DNA of 64,000 nt, taken from the NCBI GenBank assembly GCA_036320915.1, contig JAXBDG010000008.1:248001-312000 (forward strand). Direction: 5' to 3'. Position numbers and translations under genes: made by a program. Below the pieces are notes generated by a model. That model was not told the DNA's origin, searched no databases, and worked only from the letters and a program-made list of their open reading frames with translations. Source of the stretch: Linnemannia elongata. Lineage: Eukaryota; Mortierellomycota; Mortierellomycetes; Mortierellales; Mortierellaceae. This document shows, piece after piece, positions 32,668 through 42,758 of the stretch (positions are counted from its first letter, which is position 1; the number at the start of each line of letters is the position of its first letter).

Positions 32668-33162
32668 ATGACCCGTATCCGTCACTCCCTTGCAATTTTG
32701 CTGCTGGTCTACCTGTGCAGCCTGTGCATTACATGCGTTAAGGCAGTTGAGTCACCAGTCCCCGCCCGTGATGCAGTTGCTCGACTTCTGGACGGCTGCA
32801 AAATGAGGGACAACGGGGGCCAGTGTGTTTGTGACCTTTTAAGGAGGGGAAATACAAGAGATCTCCTGATGAGGAAGGAGTGGAGAGAGCTGACGAGGCC
32901 CGAGAGATGTCTAATCAAAGGACGGTGCCAATACCGATACCCGGCGCAGTGCTGCATCGATCTTTGTGAAAAAGGATCGGGTTACATCTGTGAGAACGAG
33001 AATGACTGTAAGAGGATCGACCAGACCGGGAGATTTTTCGCCTGCAAGGCTGATCAGAAATGCGAGCAGTGGAGCTACAGCGGATGCAGTTATGACGGGG
33101 AGAGGATTGGTGGCGTCAACTGTTTCTGTCGAAAATACAACAAAAATTGTGCAAATGCTTAA
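32668..33162 (+). CDS. Small secreted cysteine-rich protein, 16-Cys family (right copy)
   Basis: A single exon of 164 residues, paralogue of 8471-8992. The signal peptide (MTRIRHSLAILLLVYLCSLC, then ITCVKA) is almost identical to the left copy. The mature region has 16 cysteines in the same order: CVC, CLIKGRC, QCCIDLCEKG, CENENDC, CKADQKCEQW, then CFCRKYNKNC. Residues about 27-75 share almost nothing with the left copy apart from the cysteines, whereas the rest aligns without gaps. That contrast suggests fast change in the exposed N-terminal part of the mature protein. Unlike the left copy it retains an AATAAA 90 bases after the stop. Function is unknown; secretion is well supported. Confidence 0.87.
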   Translation: MTRIRHSLAILLLVYLCSLCITCVKAVESPVPARDAVARLLDGCKMRDNGGQCVCDLLRRGNTRDLLMRKEWRELTRPERCLIKGRCQYRYPAQCCIDLCEKGSGYICENENDCKRIDQTGRFFACKADQKCEQWSYSGCSYDGERIGGVNCFCRKYNKNCANA

Positions 33163-33252
33163 ACAAGATTAGTCGTTTATCCCCCTTTTTCGCCTTCATT
33201 TTCCATATCTATGTTTTTCTTCGTATACTTTTAAAGTTTAGAAACACTTTGC

Positions 33253-33258
33253 AATAAA
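33253..33258 (+). promoter_or_regulatory. Polyadenylation signal of the right 16-Cys gene
   Basis: AATAAA about 90 bases after the stop. The matching site in the left copy reads AATACA on its coding strand. Confidence 0.55.
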
Positions 33259-33359
33259 ATGTTTCGTGCCTCTATTGCACAGGACTAGAGGCCCTTCTTG
33301 CGTATGTTACTGTTCAAGTAGGTTGCTGATGAGCTAAGGTCATGCCTTTCTATGTAGTA

Positions 33360-33710
33360 ATGCCTTGTAGAACGCTTTATGGTGCACGAAAGGAAGAGTG
33401 TGACCAACAGGAGTTGCAATACCATTAACTACCTACAGGACGTGTTCGATCGCATGGAGGACATATGGGTCAACTTGCCCCCAAAGATCATCCACAAACT
33501 GTATAAGGCACTACCGGGAAAGATGTAGCAACTCATCAGGACCAGAGGATACAGCAGCATGCGCAAGGAGGATGTCTCAAGAAAAAAGCGAAGTGAAATC
33601 GAATAAAGGCATAAAGGTTCCTGGACAATAAAAACTATTTCAATGACTTGCGATACATTCAAAGAAATGAGATGGCGATGCATGGAATGATGCTGGATCA
33701 CCAGCGATAG
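33360..33710 (+). pseudogene. Decayed gene tail downstream of the 16-Cys gene (right copy)
   Basis: Counterpart of 7950-8275. Peptide pieces TLYGARKEECDQQE, NTINYLQDVFDRMEDIWVNL and SMTCDTFKEM survive but lie in different frames. A frame change sits inside the first block, where the left copy is still open, and several stops follow. The family is not recognised. Confidence 0.4.
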
Positions 33711-33725
33711 TTGTTATAAAACGAG

Positions 33726-34859
33726 AGGAAAATGTAGGTCATAACCCGTCCTGTTTTACTTTGCTTGATTTTGGCAGTCCTTGAGAAGAAATAAAGAGAG
33801 GCACGAAAAAACGCGTATCTGTCTGTCTGCACAATGTGGACCACACTTCAATCTAGCAGTCACGGAGTTTTGAAACTGGAGGGGTAAACACTGAAATCTG
33901 CTCACGCAATTTAAAATCATCTATTCTCCTTTACCCACTGGGAAGTATGGTTACGATTCGATAAAGATGAAACCCATCCCCGCTTCTCAACGATGCTCAT
34001 GCAGAACATCTAATGGGGCATCGGAGTGAGAACGACCCTATTCATCAGAAGCAGCTACTGTAAGTTGCGCATTCCCCCTCAAGTTTCTATGCTTACAAAT
34101 ACCCAACGTGATCTTTGCCACTTTGACTAACCGCAAAAGACGAATTGACATACCCAGTAGCGTAGCACTGTCCTGCATCATCAACACGTTTGATGGCGAC
34201 AACAAAAGTTTCTACGCTCGGTTAGCTGACTTTAAAAAATCGTGCAATGCGGAGGGTGCATGTTTCCGACGATGCGCCAAGTGGAGTTTGTTGACCGAAT
34301 GCTGTGTGATACATGCTTTTACTAGACGGCGGATCTCGACACCTTAAATAGCTGGTCACTACGGCGTGCTTGCAACCTGTGAGTCTCTATGAAGCGAGAG
34401 TTACCCCCGTATCTGGTGCCGGGTATCGAGACAATGAAAGACGAGTTGACCATCTATTCGCCTTTACATATTCTGCAAGTGATTCTCTGCCCTACCTGTT
34501 ATTCCAGGCAATTGCAAGCCATTGCTATGTTCTCCATACTCCACCAACTGGAATTATGCTCACCTATCTCTGTCTTTGATGGCTGTAACAAGATATCATC
34601 CAATCCGTAGGCTGCAAAAATTGATCCGTTCTTTCAATTGTCAGATGAGCCGAGGTCAGTCGGACTATTTAGTTGGGAGGCTAAGCATCAGCTGCGGGAT
34701 CAACACAGTTTAAAAAAAAACTTTGTTTGAACACCTGCGTGATCGGCACAAAGCTCTTCATCGCAGGACTGGATAGAAAACAGGAGCCGTATCCTCTGCT
34801 GTTGCAACTGCTTCTTGACATTGCAGAGCCGAACGCTCTACCATACAACATCCAAAAAA
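33726..34859. other. Spacer with scattered short open frames
   Basis: No supportable gene. The frame at 34108-34347 (with IDIPSSVALSCIINTFDG) looks protein-like for about 40 residues and may be an old gene remnant, but nothing confirms it. Confidence 0.3.
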
Positions 34860-35295
34860 TCGACATTGGCGTCTTTATTGCCGGCGTCGACATGGGAGAC
34901 AGATGTCTGATTGGCTTATATCAACGAGGCTATGGTCGACTTCTTGAAGAAAGGTGGATTGATAGCGTTGTTTAGTGTTAAGGTGAGCGTCAAGGTGCTT
35001 CATTATTGCCTCTTGTATTTTAGGTGCTGAAGTCGTATTTGCAGTCTTTTAACATTGCTCCTTTTTTGTGTACTTGTAGGCACTGAATGACGAGTACTCG
35101 AGCATCATCAAAACCGGTATGCGAAGAGTGAAAAAGAAAGAGGTCAAGAACTGCATGTTGGGATATAGATCCGTGGCAGAGACTCGCAACCCAGTGATCA
35201 ATATCCCGACCAAGAAACTCAGAATCGCTGCACCATTCACGCCCGGCACAAAGAGAGTTCGACCGAGCTGCCAGCCGCCATTCGCGTCATATTAA
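34860..35295 (+). pseudogene. Unrecognised two-exon gene remnant
   Basis: One frame gives LAYINEAMVDFLKKGGLIAL, then FSVK, then a GT donor at 34983. An acceptor at 35079 leads, in phase, to 71 more residues starting ALNDEYSSIIKTGMRRVKKK and ending PPFASY with TAA at 35293-35295. The splice fits well, but a TGA lies just before LAYINEA, and the upstream coding signal continues only in another frame (34727-34975, DRKQEPYPLLLQLLLDIAEP). It is probably the 3' part of a broken gene. I recognise no domain. Confidence 0.4.
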
Positions 35296-35746
35296 CCTTA
35301 CAGTTGCATGTTGCCTGGACTGTCCAACTTGTTTTTTTCCTAATCCCGTTGTTATAAATAGCAGCTTTATCTTCCTGCTCCTCCCTATCGTCATCTTTTG
35401 TTTCTTACTACTATGTTCATAGTAGCTTTTTGTAGAAATAAACCAAAAGAGCATGTTGCTTGCATACACGTCGCACTGTGTGCATGGGGACCTGATTGGC
35501 CAATCCACGTCTTCCGACGTAGGATTATCTCTCTACACGGCAGACTTCTCTTAGTAAGATCTATAAAAATGCAGTCTGGAAGGGAGGGTATGTATTGACA
35601 TGTCGGTAATGAGCGACTATGAATACATGGTCAGCTTACACTTTTGCTTAAACCCTGAGAGATATACAGCTCTCGTCAACGCTACTCTCCATTTATAACT
35701 TAGATAAAGGCCCTAAGACGCCAAAAATGTACAGTCGAATATGGTT

Positions 35747-35782
35747 TTTGGGTCCCTTTTTACTAACAAAAAGGGACCCAAA
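35747..35782. repeat. Perfect 15-bp hairpin
   Basis: Two 15-base arms (35747-35761 and 35768-35782) are perfect reverse complements, TTTGGGTCCCTTTTT and its partner, with a 6-base loop. It lies in non-coding DNA about 180 bases outside duplication arm II-left. It could be a terminator-like structure or the relic of a small inverted-repeat element with its interior lost. Confidence 0.8.
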
Positions 35783-35964
35783 TTCAAATCAAATGACTTC
35801 CTTTGTTGGTCGTTGTTGTTGGAGATGATTGCGCATTTGTGTTGGGAGTACTGGGGTTTTGGCGAAGCAGTTGCGCACTGTGGATGGCTTCATTAGATCC
35901 CATGCATGCGGAACCAGTGACCGGGCATGTCCATTGGTGATAGTTACCGTTTGGCGAAAATAAA

Positions 35965-36590
35965 ACAACGATAACTTACTTTGTCGAGTCTCATCGAGCC
36001 AGCAAGTAGTTTATCCAAGTGTCGATAATCAGCATCTTCAAAAATGCGACGGAACTCTCGCTGGACCACTTTATCATTCGCACACATCTGCCGATAAAAC
36101 TCATCCATCACCATTCAGAGCCTGTCCAGGCTTGCCTCCACGGTCTCAAGAACCGCATTGCGAACCGATGCGGCGGTTTTATACACGATCAGCGCCAACC
36201 TTATCCACACTAGACCGTCCTCCATAAAGTTGATCATCTTAACTACGTTCTCAATGGGATGAAATACCATGTCCTCACCGGTTCCAAAGAGCACGTGTGA
36301 AGATTTGAGGTCTGAAAGCCTGTTGGTGAGCATCTTGAGGTCTTCTATCAGGCTGATGAGTTCTATGTCTCGGTCGGGTATCGCATTTGGTGGGATCCGA
36401 GGGTCGAGTGAGAGCACTTCAGAGCACGGCTCAGGTGCTGGCAACGGCGCCGCCGTGTAAGACTGGTTCATTGATCCTTATGCTGCTGCCGACAGGGCGA
36501 GGCGAATCGAGTTGCAAGTGTCCCGGCAGAGCGGTTGTTGCTGCTGTTAGTCTTGAAGACCTTGCGGGTGTTAGGAGGTGGCGTTGACAT
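35965..36590 (-). pseudogene. Family H pseudogene (arm II-left)
   Basis: From ATG at 36590 the minus strand encodes MSTPPPNTRKVFKTNS. It then loses frame and meets a TAA where the right copy has a Glu codon (GAA) just before GSMNQS. The conserved helical core follows: IPDRDIELISLIEDLKMLTN, then LSDLKSSHVLFGTGEDM. A TGA replaces the Arg codon of the right copy after SLDRL, and the frame then runs on through VMDEFYRQMCANDKVVQREF to a GT donor near 35965. The paralogue at 60131-60740 is broken at other positions, so the two copies decayed independently. Confidence 0.75.
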
Positions 36591-37356
36591 GGCTGTTTTC
36601 GTGAGGATAGTGTGTGTGTGAGAGAGAGAGAGAAAGAAAGAGAGAGAGGTGTGGAAGGTGTTTGTGAATTCAATAAAAGAAAATGCGCGATGGTAAAAAG
36701 ACAAAGAATGAGGATGAACCTGTTATTGTGGTGGAGTACAAGTGATGGCTATGAGCATTGGAAGGTATTTCTCCGGCCATAAATTTATCTTCACTCCTCT
36801 TTCGCCCTCTCCAAGTAAAAGAAAGAAGAATGGGAAAGTTGTTGATAATGACCAGTCATCCTTAGAAAAAGATGAGTTATTTGGTTTGTTGAATTGTTTA
36901 TGTTGTGTGTACTGGACAGATAGACAGAAAGGATAGAGAGAAAGAGATGAAGGTGGAGAATCGAAAAATATAGAAAAGACATAATGCTTTATTCTGCTGC
37001 TGCTATTGGGCTGTGGATACGGTTAGACAAGAGCGAATTCTCTTGCCTCCCTCAGGCAAAAAACCCTTTTGAAGACTACGAGACTATATCTTGCTCCAAA
37101 AGCCATAACATGCAGGCGCGTTTAGATTCGCTCTCATAACCTTCCAGATGTCATGCGCTCGACACAATGCAATACTCCCTTCATTTCTAAGAAGCTCTTC
37201 CAAACTTTGCCAGCGTACTATTTGTTGACAAATTCACGCATGATGAAAACTTCAGAGGGGCGCAATCATTCATGGGCTTGAGCGAGTAGAAAAACGTACA
37301 AAAGACTGACTTCATCCGACATGTTTGGAGGGCAATGAAAATTTATATTATTGCTA

Positions 37357-37362
37357 TTTATT
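37357..37362 (-). promoter_or_regulatory. Polyadenylation signal of the left Gly-rich gene
   Basis: AATAAA on the minus strand about 93 bases after the stop at 37455, identical in context to 59231-59236 in the right arm. Confidence 0.5.
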
Positions 37363-37454
37363 CTGTTTTAGAACGACATATAGCACCACGCCGAAAATCA
37401 GGAAACCGGGGAAGGGAGCTAGGAGCCTCAGAAGAAGTGAGCCGGGGAGCCCGC

Positions 37455-39035
37455 TTAATGGTACTTGCCACCAATGACTTTCAAGCAGCCATCAGCCGTC
37501 ATGTGGGTGGGGCAGTCCTTCTTGTGTTTGCAGCAGCGCAAGCAGTAGTGCTCAGTCTTGGGCTAGAATGAAAAGAAAAAAAATAAACGGGATGTTAGTC
37601 ACCTGAGATAATTCACAAAACTTACATTAGCTTCTGTCTAAATTTCCCTACCTCAACCCGCTCCACAAAGTAGGGGTATCCGTAACACTTGGCTCCGTGG
37701 GGGGACTTGATGTCGTACTGTCCGCCACCGTCGTGGCGTCGCAGATCTTAGGAGCGTCGGTTGAATTTTTCAGTGATCTGCACATACCCCCTGTGGGTGT
37801 TATGCTTGAAATTCAGGTTCCTGATAAAGCGTTTGGACAGGATGCGCGCGTTGGGAGCCTTAGAAGTGGGCTTGTTGCAGTAGGCGACGGCAGATTTCTC
37901 ACTGTCGCGGATGGACTGGCCACGCAATTTGGGCAGGAAGAGGCAGTACTCACTGGCCGATTTCAAGACAACAGTCATGCCCGACGAGGAGGAATGGGCA
38001 TGACTGTCGTGGCCAGAATGTTCATCATGGCCGTCATGTCCAGAATGACCGTCATGTCCAGAATGGCTGCCAGAGATAAGATGGCCGCTATGCTGCCACC
38101 ACCTTTGTTGCCGCCGCTACCACCAGTGCTGCCACTACCAGTGCTGCTACCACCAATACCGCCACTAACAGTGCTGCTACCACCAGTACCGTCACTACCA
38201 GCATTGGTACCACCGTGCTGTTACCACCAGTGCTGCTACCACCAGCACCGTCACTACCAGCATTGCTACCACCAGTGCCGCTACTACCAGTGCCGCCACC
38301 ACTGGTGGTAGCAATGCTGGTAGTGACGGTATTGGTGGTAACAGCACTGGTGGTAGTGGCGGTACTGGTGGTAGTACAAGCTCCGGCGGCAGCAACACTG
38401 GTAGTGGCGGCACTGGTGGTAGCGGCAATGGTGGTAGCGGCAATGGTGGTGGTGGCAATGGTGGTAGCGGCAATGGTGGTAGCGGCAATGGTGGTGGTGG
38501 CAATGGTGGTGGTGGCACTGGTGGTAGCGGCAATGGTAGTAGCGGCACTGGTAGTACAAGCTCCGGCGGCAGCAACACTGGTGCCGCTACTACCAGTGCC
38601 GCCACTACCAGTGTTGCTGCCGCCGGAGCTTGTACTACCACCAGTACCGCCACTACCACCAGTGCTGTTACCACCAGTACCGCTACTAACAGTGCCGCTA
38701 CTACCAGTGCCGCTACTACCAGTGCCGCTACTACCATTGCCGCTACCACCAGAGCTGCTACCACCAGTACCGCTACTAACAGTGCCGCCACTACCCTTGC
38801 CGCTACTACCCGTGCCGCTACTACCCGTGCCGCCACTACCATTGCCGCTACCACCAGAGTCGCCGGTACCACCACTGTCGCTACTACGTTTGTTGCCGCT
38901 GTTGCCGTTGTTGCCGGCATGGCCGTCATGGCCGGGAGGAAGGACGGAGTCGCCGGAATCGCCGGCATGAATGGCGGTCAAGAAATACAGTAGGGCTGCG
39001 GTGACGAGCACTAAGAATAGGATAGATTTAATCAT
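37455..39035 (-). pseudogene. Secreted Gly/Ser/Thr-repeat protein with C-terminal Cys domain (broken left copy)
   Basis: The minus strand starts with a signal peptide (MIKSILFLVLVTAALLYFLT, then AIHA), then PGHDGHAGNNGNSGN. A repeat of GGSG, SSGTG and TTIAATT type follows and stays open to a TAG at 38088. The C-terminal Cys domain (EYCLFLPKLRGQSIRDSEKS and so on) lies in another frame, so at least two frame changes separate it from the signal peptide. The domain carries a nonsense codon: NRRS is followed by TAA where the right copy has TAC (Tyr). Its last exon (37562-37455, ending GGKYH) and the splice donor at 37651 are intact. A short secreted repeat protein could still be made, but the full protein cannot. 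Confidence 0.8.
38333..38676. repeat. 85-bp perfect inverted repeat inside the Gly-rich repeat region
   Basis: Arms 38333-38417 and 38592-38676 are perfect reverse complements of 85 bases with a 174-base spacer. A shorter copy of the arm core (AGTACAAGCTCCGGCGGCAG) also occurs at 38553 in direct orientation, next to the right arm. The spacer is in opposite orientation to the flanking repeats: it encodes GGSGNGGSGN on the plus strand, while the flanks do so on the minus strand. Confidence 0.9.
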
Positions 39036-39135
39036 AGTTGGTTTTGATAGTGATTGTTGGGGGGGGGGGAGTTAGGAATCTTGGTGAAGAATGGATATGG
39101 AAAAAAAAATGATAAGAGTGAGGGAAACGACTTGC

Positions 39136-39143
39136 CTTTTATA
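39136..39143 (-). promoter_or_regulatory. TATA box of the left Gly-rich gene
   Basis: TATAAAAG on the minus strand about 105 bases before the ATG at 39035, matching 56558-56565 in position and sequence. Confidence 0.55.
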
Positions 39144-40796
39144 TGCGATTATGTACCATTTATCCGCCATTTTCGTTCACACGGATCTTCTTTACTGCCT
39201 GATTCTCAGGTGTGGTATTTTAGGGTAAAAGTGCACCGACTGGATTCTTTTCTTTGCACAGAATATTCCTTAGAGGTTCCTGAGACGCAGCATTATGTTT
39301 CTTGTGAATGAGCATACAGGCTCTTGTTCTTTAGCAGAGGATGATATAAGCAAAATTTAATACCTCATGGCAAATGTGTTCAACGTGCCCACTTTGATAT
39401 TCTCGATGTCATTAACAATACTCGCATTTGAGCCTTCGAAGCATTTTTGCAGAGAACTTAAATGTGAAAGAAAACCTAAAAATCAAGTCTTTGTTGTGGA
39501 GTTGAAACTCCATGAGCGTCAAAGGGCCAACAGCGCAAACGCGGCTGGGTCAAGCGTTGTTGTGGTGCGGGTTTATGTCTCTTTTCACCTAGGCCTTGTC
39601 TGAGGACCCATAAACATTGTACGAGATGAAGGTTTCGCCCACTTTAAGTCTTGCCACATGATTTGGGTTTCCCTTTCTTGGAGTTGAATTTTTAATTCCC
39701 CCTTTTTTGCGCACTTGTGTGGTTGTTACCACATCTTGGTGAAGATGTCATTGCCTGAGTGGGTTACGTTGGACTATTCCCAATTCAGCGCGAAATAAAA
39801 GACGGCTTTCTATCTTCCCATTGATCACAAGAATATACATATACCCTTGCCTTTTTAGCATGCACGTGAAATCAAGCACGCTGAAATGGGCAAGACTTGG
39901 CCACGATGGAACCGTGCGCAAGACCTTCACCAAGGCAGTGGAACACAATTGCTTATCGTTTTTTCTCATTTCCCATATTTAGCATTTCTAATCCGTCATT
40001 TCTTGCTTCGGCACCAGTTTTCCTGCCACACAGTAGAAATGGCCTCCCTACCGGGCTTTGTGAAATTCGAATGCAGTTGACGAAGGGCACCATGCAGACA
40101 GAATGCTAATAACAGAATTCATTTCATGACCCCTTCAGTGCCTGAGTGTTTATCCTTCAGTCGTTGTCGCTCTTGTTTCGTGATGGACATGAAACTTCCA
40201 TGACTTAAAGTAAACTAAGCTACATTTGTTTCAGGGGGTGAGCGCATGGACCTCATTTGCTGTCCAAATTGCCTGTGATGGCTAGATACCAATGCGATAC
40301 GTATCTCGCGCTTGACCACCTTCATCATTGTATCAGTGGGCTAGAGGTCCGTGCGCTATCTTCCCTCCGCCTTACTGGGTCGAGGCCATTGGGTATGTCT
40401 CACGGTACTAACAGACAAACAGACAAGGAAGCGAGAAATAGGGTTTCTTTGGGGGAAAGGGAACTGGGAGAACTGGAGTAATGGAACGAGAACTGGGACG
40501 ATAGAAAGAGTTGAACGGGCATTGAGCCTTGGATGTCCTCGGTGTTATTTTTATACAGCACTTGATACAGATTGTGTATGCCTGCTGTGGCCGCTCCAGC
40601 GCGTTGCTGGATTGTTCTAAAAGTACTGCTCACTAGCCTAGCTGCTGGGATCCGTGACAAGGTGGAGGATTGAGACGGAAGATCCGGGTTCGAGGCAATC
40701 TCGTTGTTATCGGCCACTCATTGGCGATTGTTGTGAATTTCCTTAGAAGGAAAATGAAATGACACTTTTCAGCATCATATACCAAACATTTTCCAA
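39144..40796. other. Non-coding part of duplication arm II-left
   Basis: Collinear in inverse orientation with 54602-56557. I see no conserved open frame in the pair, so this is probably promoter and intergenic DNA. A (TGTC/TGTT)n microsatellite in the right arm (about 55060-55100) has only a short counterpart here near 40420. Confidence 0.5.
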
Positions 40797-41165
40797 ATGA
40801 CCTCAACTCAAAACACCTACTTTGAAGGCCGAGACTTGGCTCAAAGAAGGAACATGTCTCGGACTCGAAGAGAGCCTCGAACAGATCGACGTGTCAGGGG
40901 AGGTGGTGCTCTTTATGATGTAGCGTCCTGCACCTAAAACGTAATCGTACCGCCATAGGGCGTAAAATCGAGACCGAGTACCTGGCCCTTAGCTTAATTG
41001 GATAGGATATCTTGTGCTTGTAAGGAATCTGATGGTCTTACTTCTGCATTGGTCGAGGACTTGCCTGTGGTATTGAAGCAACAGATGTTCCAGATGACTG
41101 AGGATACCTCCGTGATCAAAATACAGGCTAAATACGACGAACTTGCCCTTCTACTCGCCAGTCAG
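40797..41165 (+). pseudogene. Family H-type pseudogene (arm II-left, inner 1)
   Basis: ATG at 40797 starts MTSTQNTYFEGRDLAQ, matched by the right arm (TSTQNTHFEGRDLAQEDGHV). A frameshift follows; another frame reads CLGLEESLEQIDVSGEVVLF. Stops come next, then a recognisable helical piece: EDLPVVLKQQMFQMTEDTSV, then YDELALLLASQ. The right copy reads VLPMVLKQ*MFQMTEHTFEI, with different stops. Similarity to EEDLPQILRELDRLE of the intact family H gene at 61248 is weak but in the right place. Confidence 0.55.
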
Positions 41166-41564
41166 TTGACTTCTCTTTTGATTTGTTTCTGTTTGTTGGG
41201 ATTGGATCACCTTATCGTCAGAACTCATCGTTTTGATCACTCTCTCGCCTTCCGTTTTCCTAGAAAACGCGTTATCAAAGTCCTAGGTATGGGTTTGCTT
41301 CTCCTTACACAACTTGAGAAACAAACATGACGCTTGTTGTTTGATGGAGTTGCGATACATCGCACACTCTATTGTTTACTTATCACCTTCTCCCCTTTCC
41401 TCTTTGCTGTTAGTCAATGCCTATCACTCCCATTTTCCACCTTGCTGCATGCCTCGTGCCATTTTTTTTAACTGTTCCCTGATGGCCTTCTTTATTTACG
41501 AACCTATGATCCAATATTTTTTCATCACAGCTTCATAACCTTGCACACTCAGAACATCGAAGCC

Positions 41565-42063
41565 ACGTCGGCCCCAAACTACAAGAAATCCAAGACATCG
41601 ATACCAACTTCAGCAACGCCTTCGAAGTGCTTGCGAACAAGCTCCAGGACGCTCGTCTTGCCCCAACAGCAAGAGGATTAATGGACTTGGAGCGGTCACT
41701 CCTGGCACGTCTTCGTCAGCTTCATGCTCAGAAGTGCTCCCACTCTCTGCCGAAGTTTCTCGAGCGCAGGTCGACCGAGAGTCCAAGTTGAACAGGATTG
41801 TTGCGGCCAGATTTATTCACTCCAATGTCTCCATTTCCATTCATCATAAGTCATTCCATCCATCAGTCGAGATCTTGGAGATACTGCTCCAGAAGCTGGA
41901 GGACAGGTAAATTACGTTAGGGCAGATGAGGCTCAAGTTGAAGCATGCGATAGCAGCGGATACAACAGCAGGCTCGACAGAAGAATCGCGTTGGAAAATT
42001 CAGAGACTGTACCAGAAGTCGAGGTGGTATGTCGACGATATTGAACGGCAAATAGTCGAGTAG
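41565..42063 (+). pseudogene. Family H-type pseudogene (arm II-left, inner 2)
   Basis: Where the right arm has ATG (53777) and MSALNRKNSKTLNA, this copy has ACG at 41565, so its start is lost. A frame change then gives FSNAFEVLANKLQDARLAPT, then DLERSLLARLRQLHAQ. Later LKHAIAADTTAGSTEESRWK ends at TAG 42061-42063. The right copy has KHTIAADTAASSKEESRW and an in-frame stop after KTLNA. The copies are broken at different sites. Function is unknown. Confidence 0.55.
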
Positions 42064-42758
42064 GCTCCTGTAGTCTACCGATATGTTCCTCATACCGATA
42101 TAGACGTTCTTAAGATCATTGAGGGATGCGATTATCAACGCCTATCTTGGCAATTCGATAACAAGATGCTAATCGGCAAGGTAAATTATCGACGTTGCAG
42201 ATCTTTTTGGCTTTGTGCAGTCACTTACAACTGAATTGAACCGCCCTCGTCTCGCAACTCATTCCGCTCATTTTCTTCTCCTTTTACTTTTATTTTGATA
42301 CTTTACGTAGTAACTACGTCACTGTGACCTCAAAGGACGAGCTGCTCATCACAAATTCCAGGCAGGAACCATCATAAATGATAATAACCTCTAGACCATT
42401 GGATGCGGTCTTCATTGACAATATTTTCCACACATCCTACGTTATTCGTCCTTTCATTTACCTGGCCTATTTTTGCCTTTCATTTCTCTTCCATTCCTTT
42501 CTCCTCACCTCAAGCACAAAGCCTATTTCCCTGTTCTCTAAATACCACAGCACTCTAACAATGATATGTCAGTAATAGAAAAGGCGATATATTTGCCCCA
42601 CTGTTTGGTGGTGGTGGGAAACAAGATTAAAAGAACGATCCTTAGTTAAGGGACATCACCTTTTTCCGCACCCCTCTTGCCAATTCTTCACAACCCTCTA
42701 CCTCACAATTTTGCAAACCTTGGAACCCTAATAACTTCGGCATCTCATCAAAACATCC

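Larger units (their letters stand above)
30670..33725 (-). repeat. Inverted segmental duplication I, right arm
   Basis: Reverse-complement counterpart of 7945-10725, collinear through the short conserved open frame (31050-31241), GA-rich tract (31615-31670), TATA box, 16-Cys gene and decayed gene tail. The right arm is about 270 bases longer because of indels in the non-coding part. The block near 31740-31830, with a GGGGGTGTAGACA-type stretch, has a counter-oriented echo near 31865-31880, inside this arm only. Confidence 0.9.
35960..42000 (+). repeat. Inverted segmental duplication II, left arm
   Basis: This segment matches 53320-60760 in reverse complement and is collinear for four successive blocks: a family H pseudogene (36.0-36.6), the collagen-like or Gly-rich secreted gene (37.45-39.04), about 1.7 kb of non-coding DNA, and two more family H remnants (40.8-41.2 and 41.6-42.06). 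Identity is uneven. It is very high over 36.96-37.98 kb and clearly lower near the ends. The arms differ in length mainly because the right secreted gene has a longer repeat region. Confidence 0.9.

Noticed and set aside
31824..32741. 305-codon open frame overlapping the leader and start of the right 16-Cys gene
   Set aside because: It overlaps the signal peptide of a well-supported gene in another frame, has no domain character, and is interrupted by stops in the left arm.
38215..38970. 251-codon plus-strand and 257-codon minus-strand frames across the Gly-rich repeat
   Set aside because: Repeat shadows made of Leu/Pro/Val strings without signal peptide or domain.
40640..40720. Possible tRNA suggested by GGGTTCGAGG near 40690
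   Set aside because: The B-box is imperfect, no A-box or cloverleaf could be folded around it, and the matching site in the other arm has diverged without keeping pairs.
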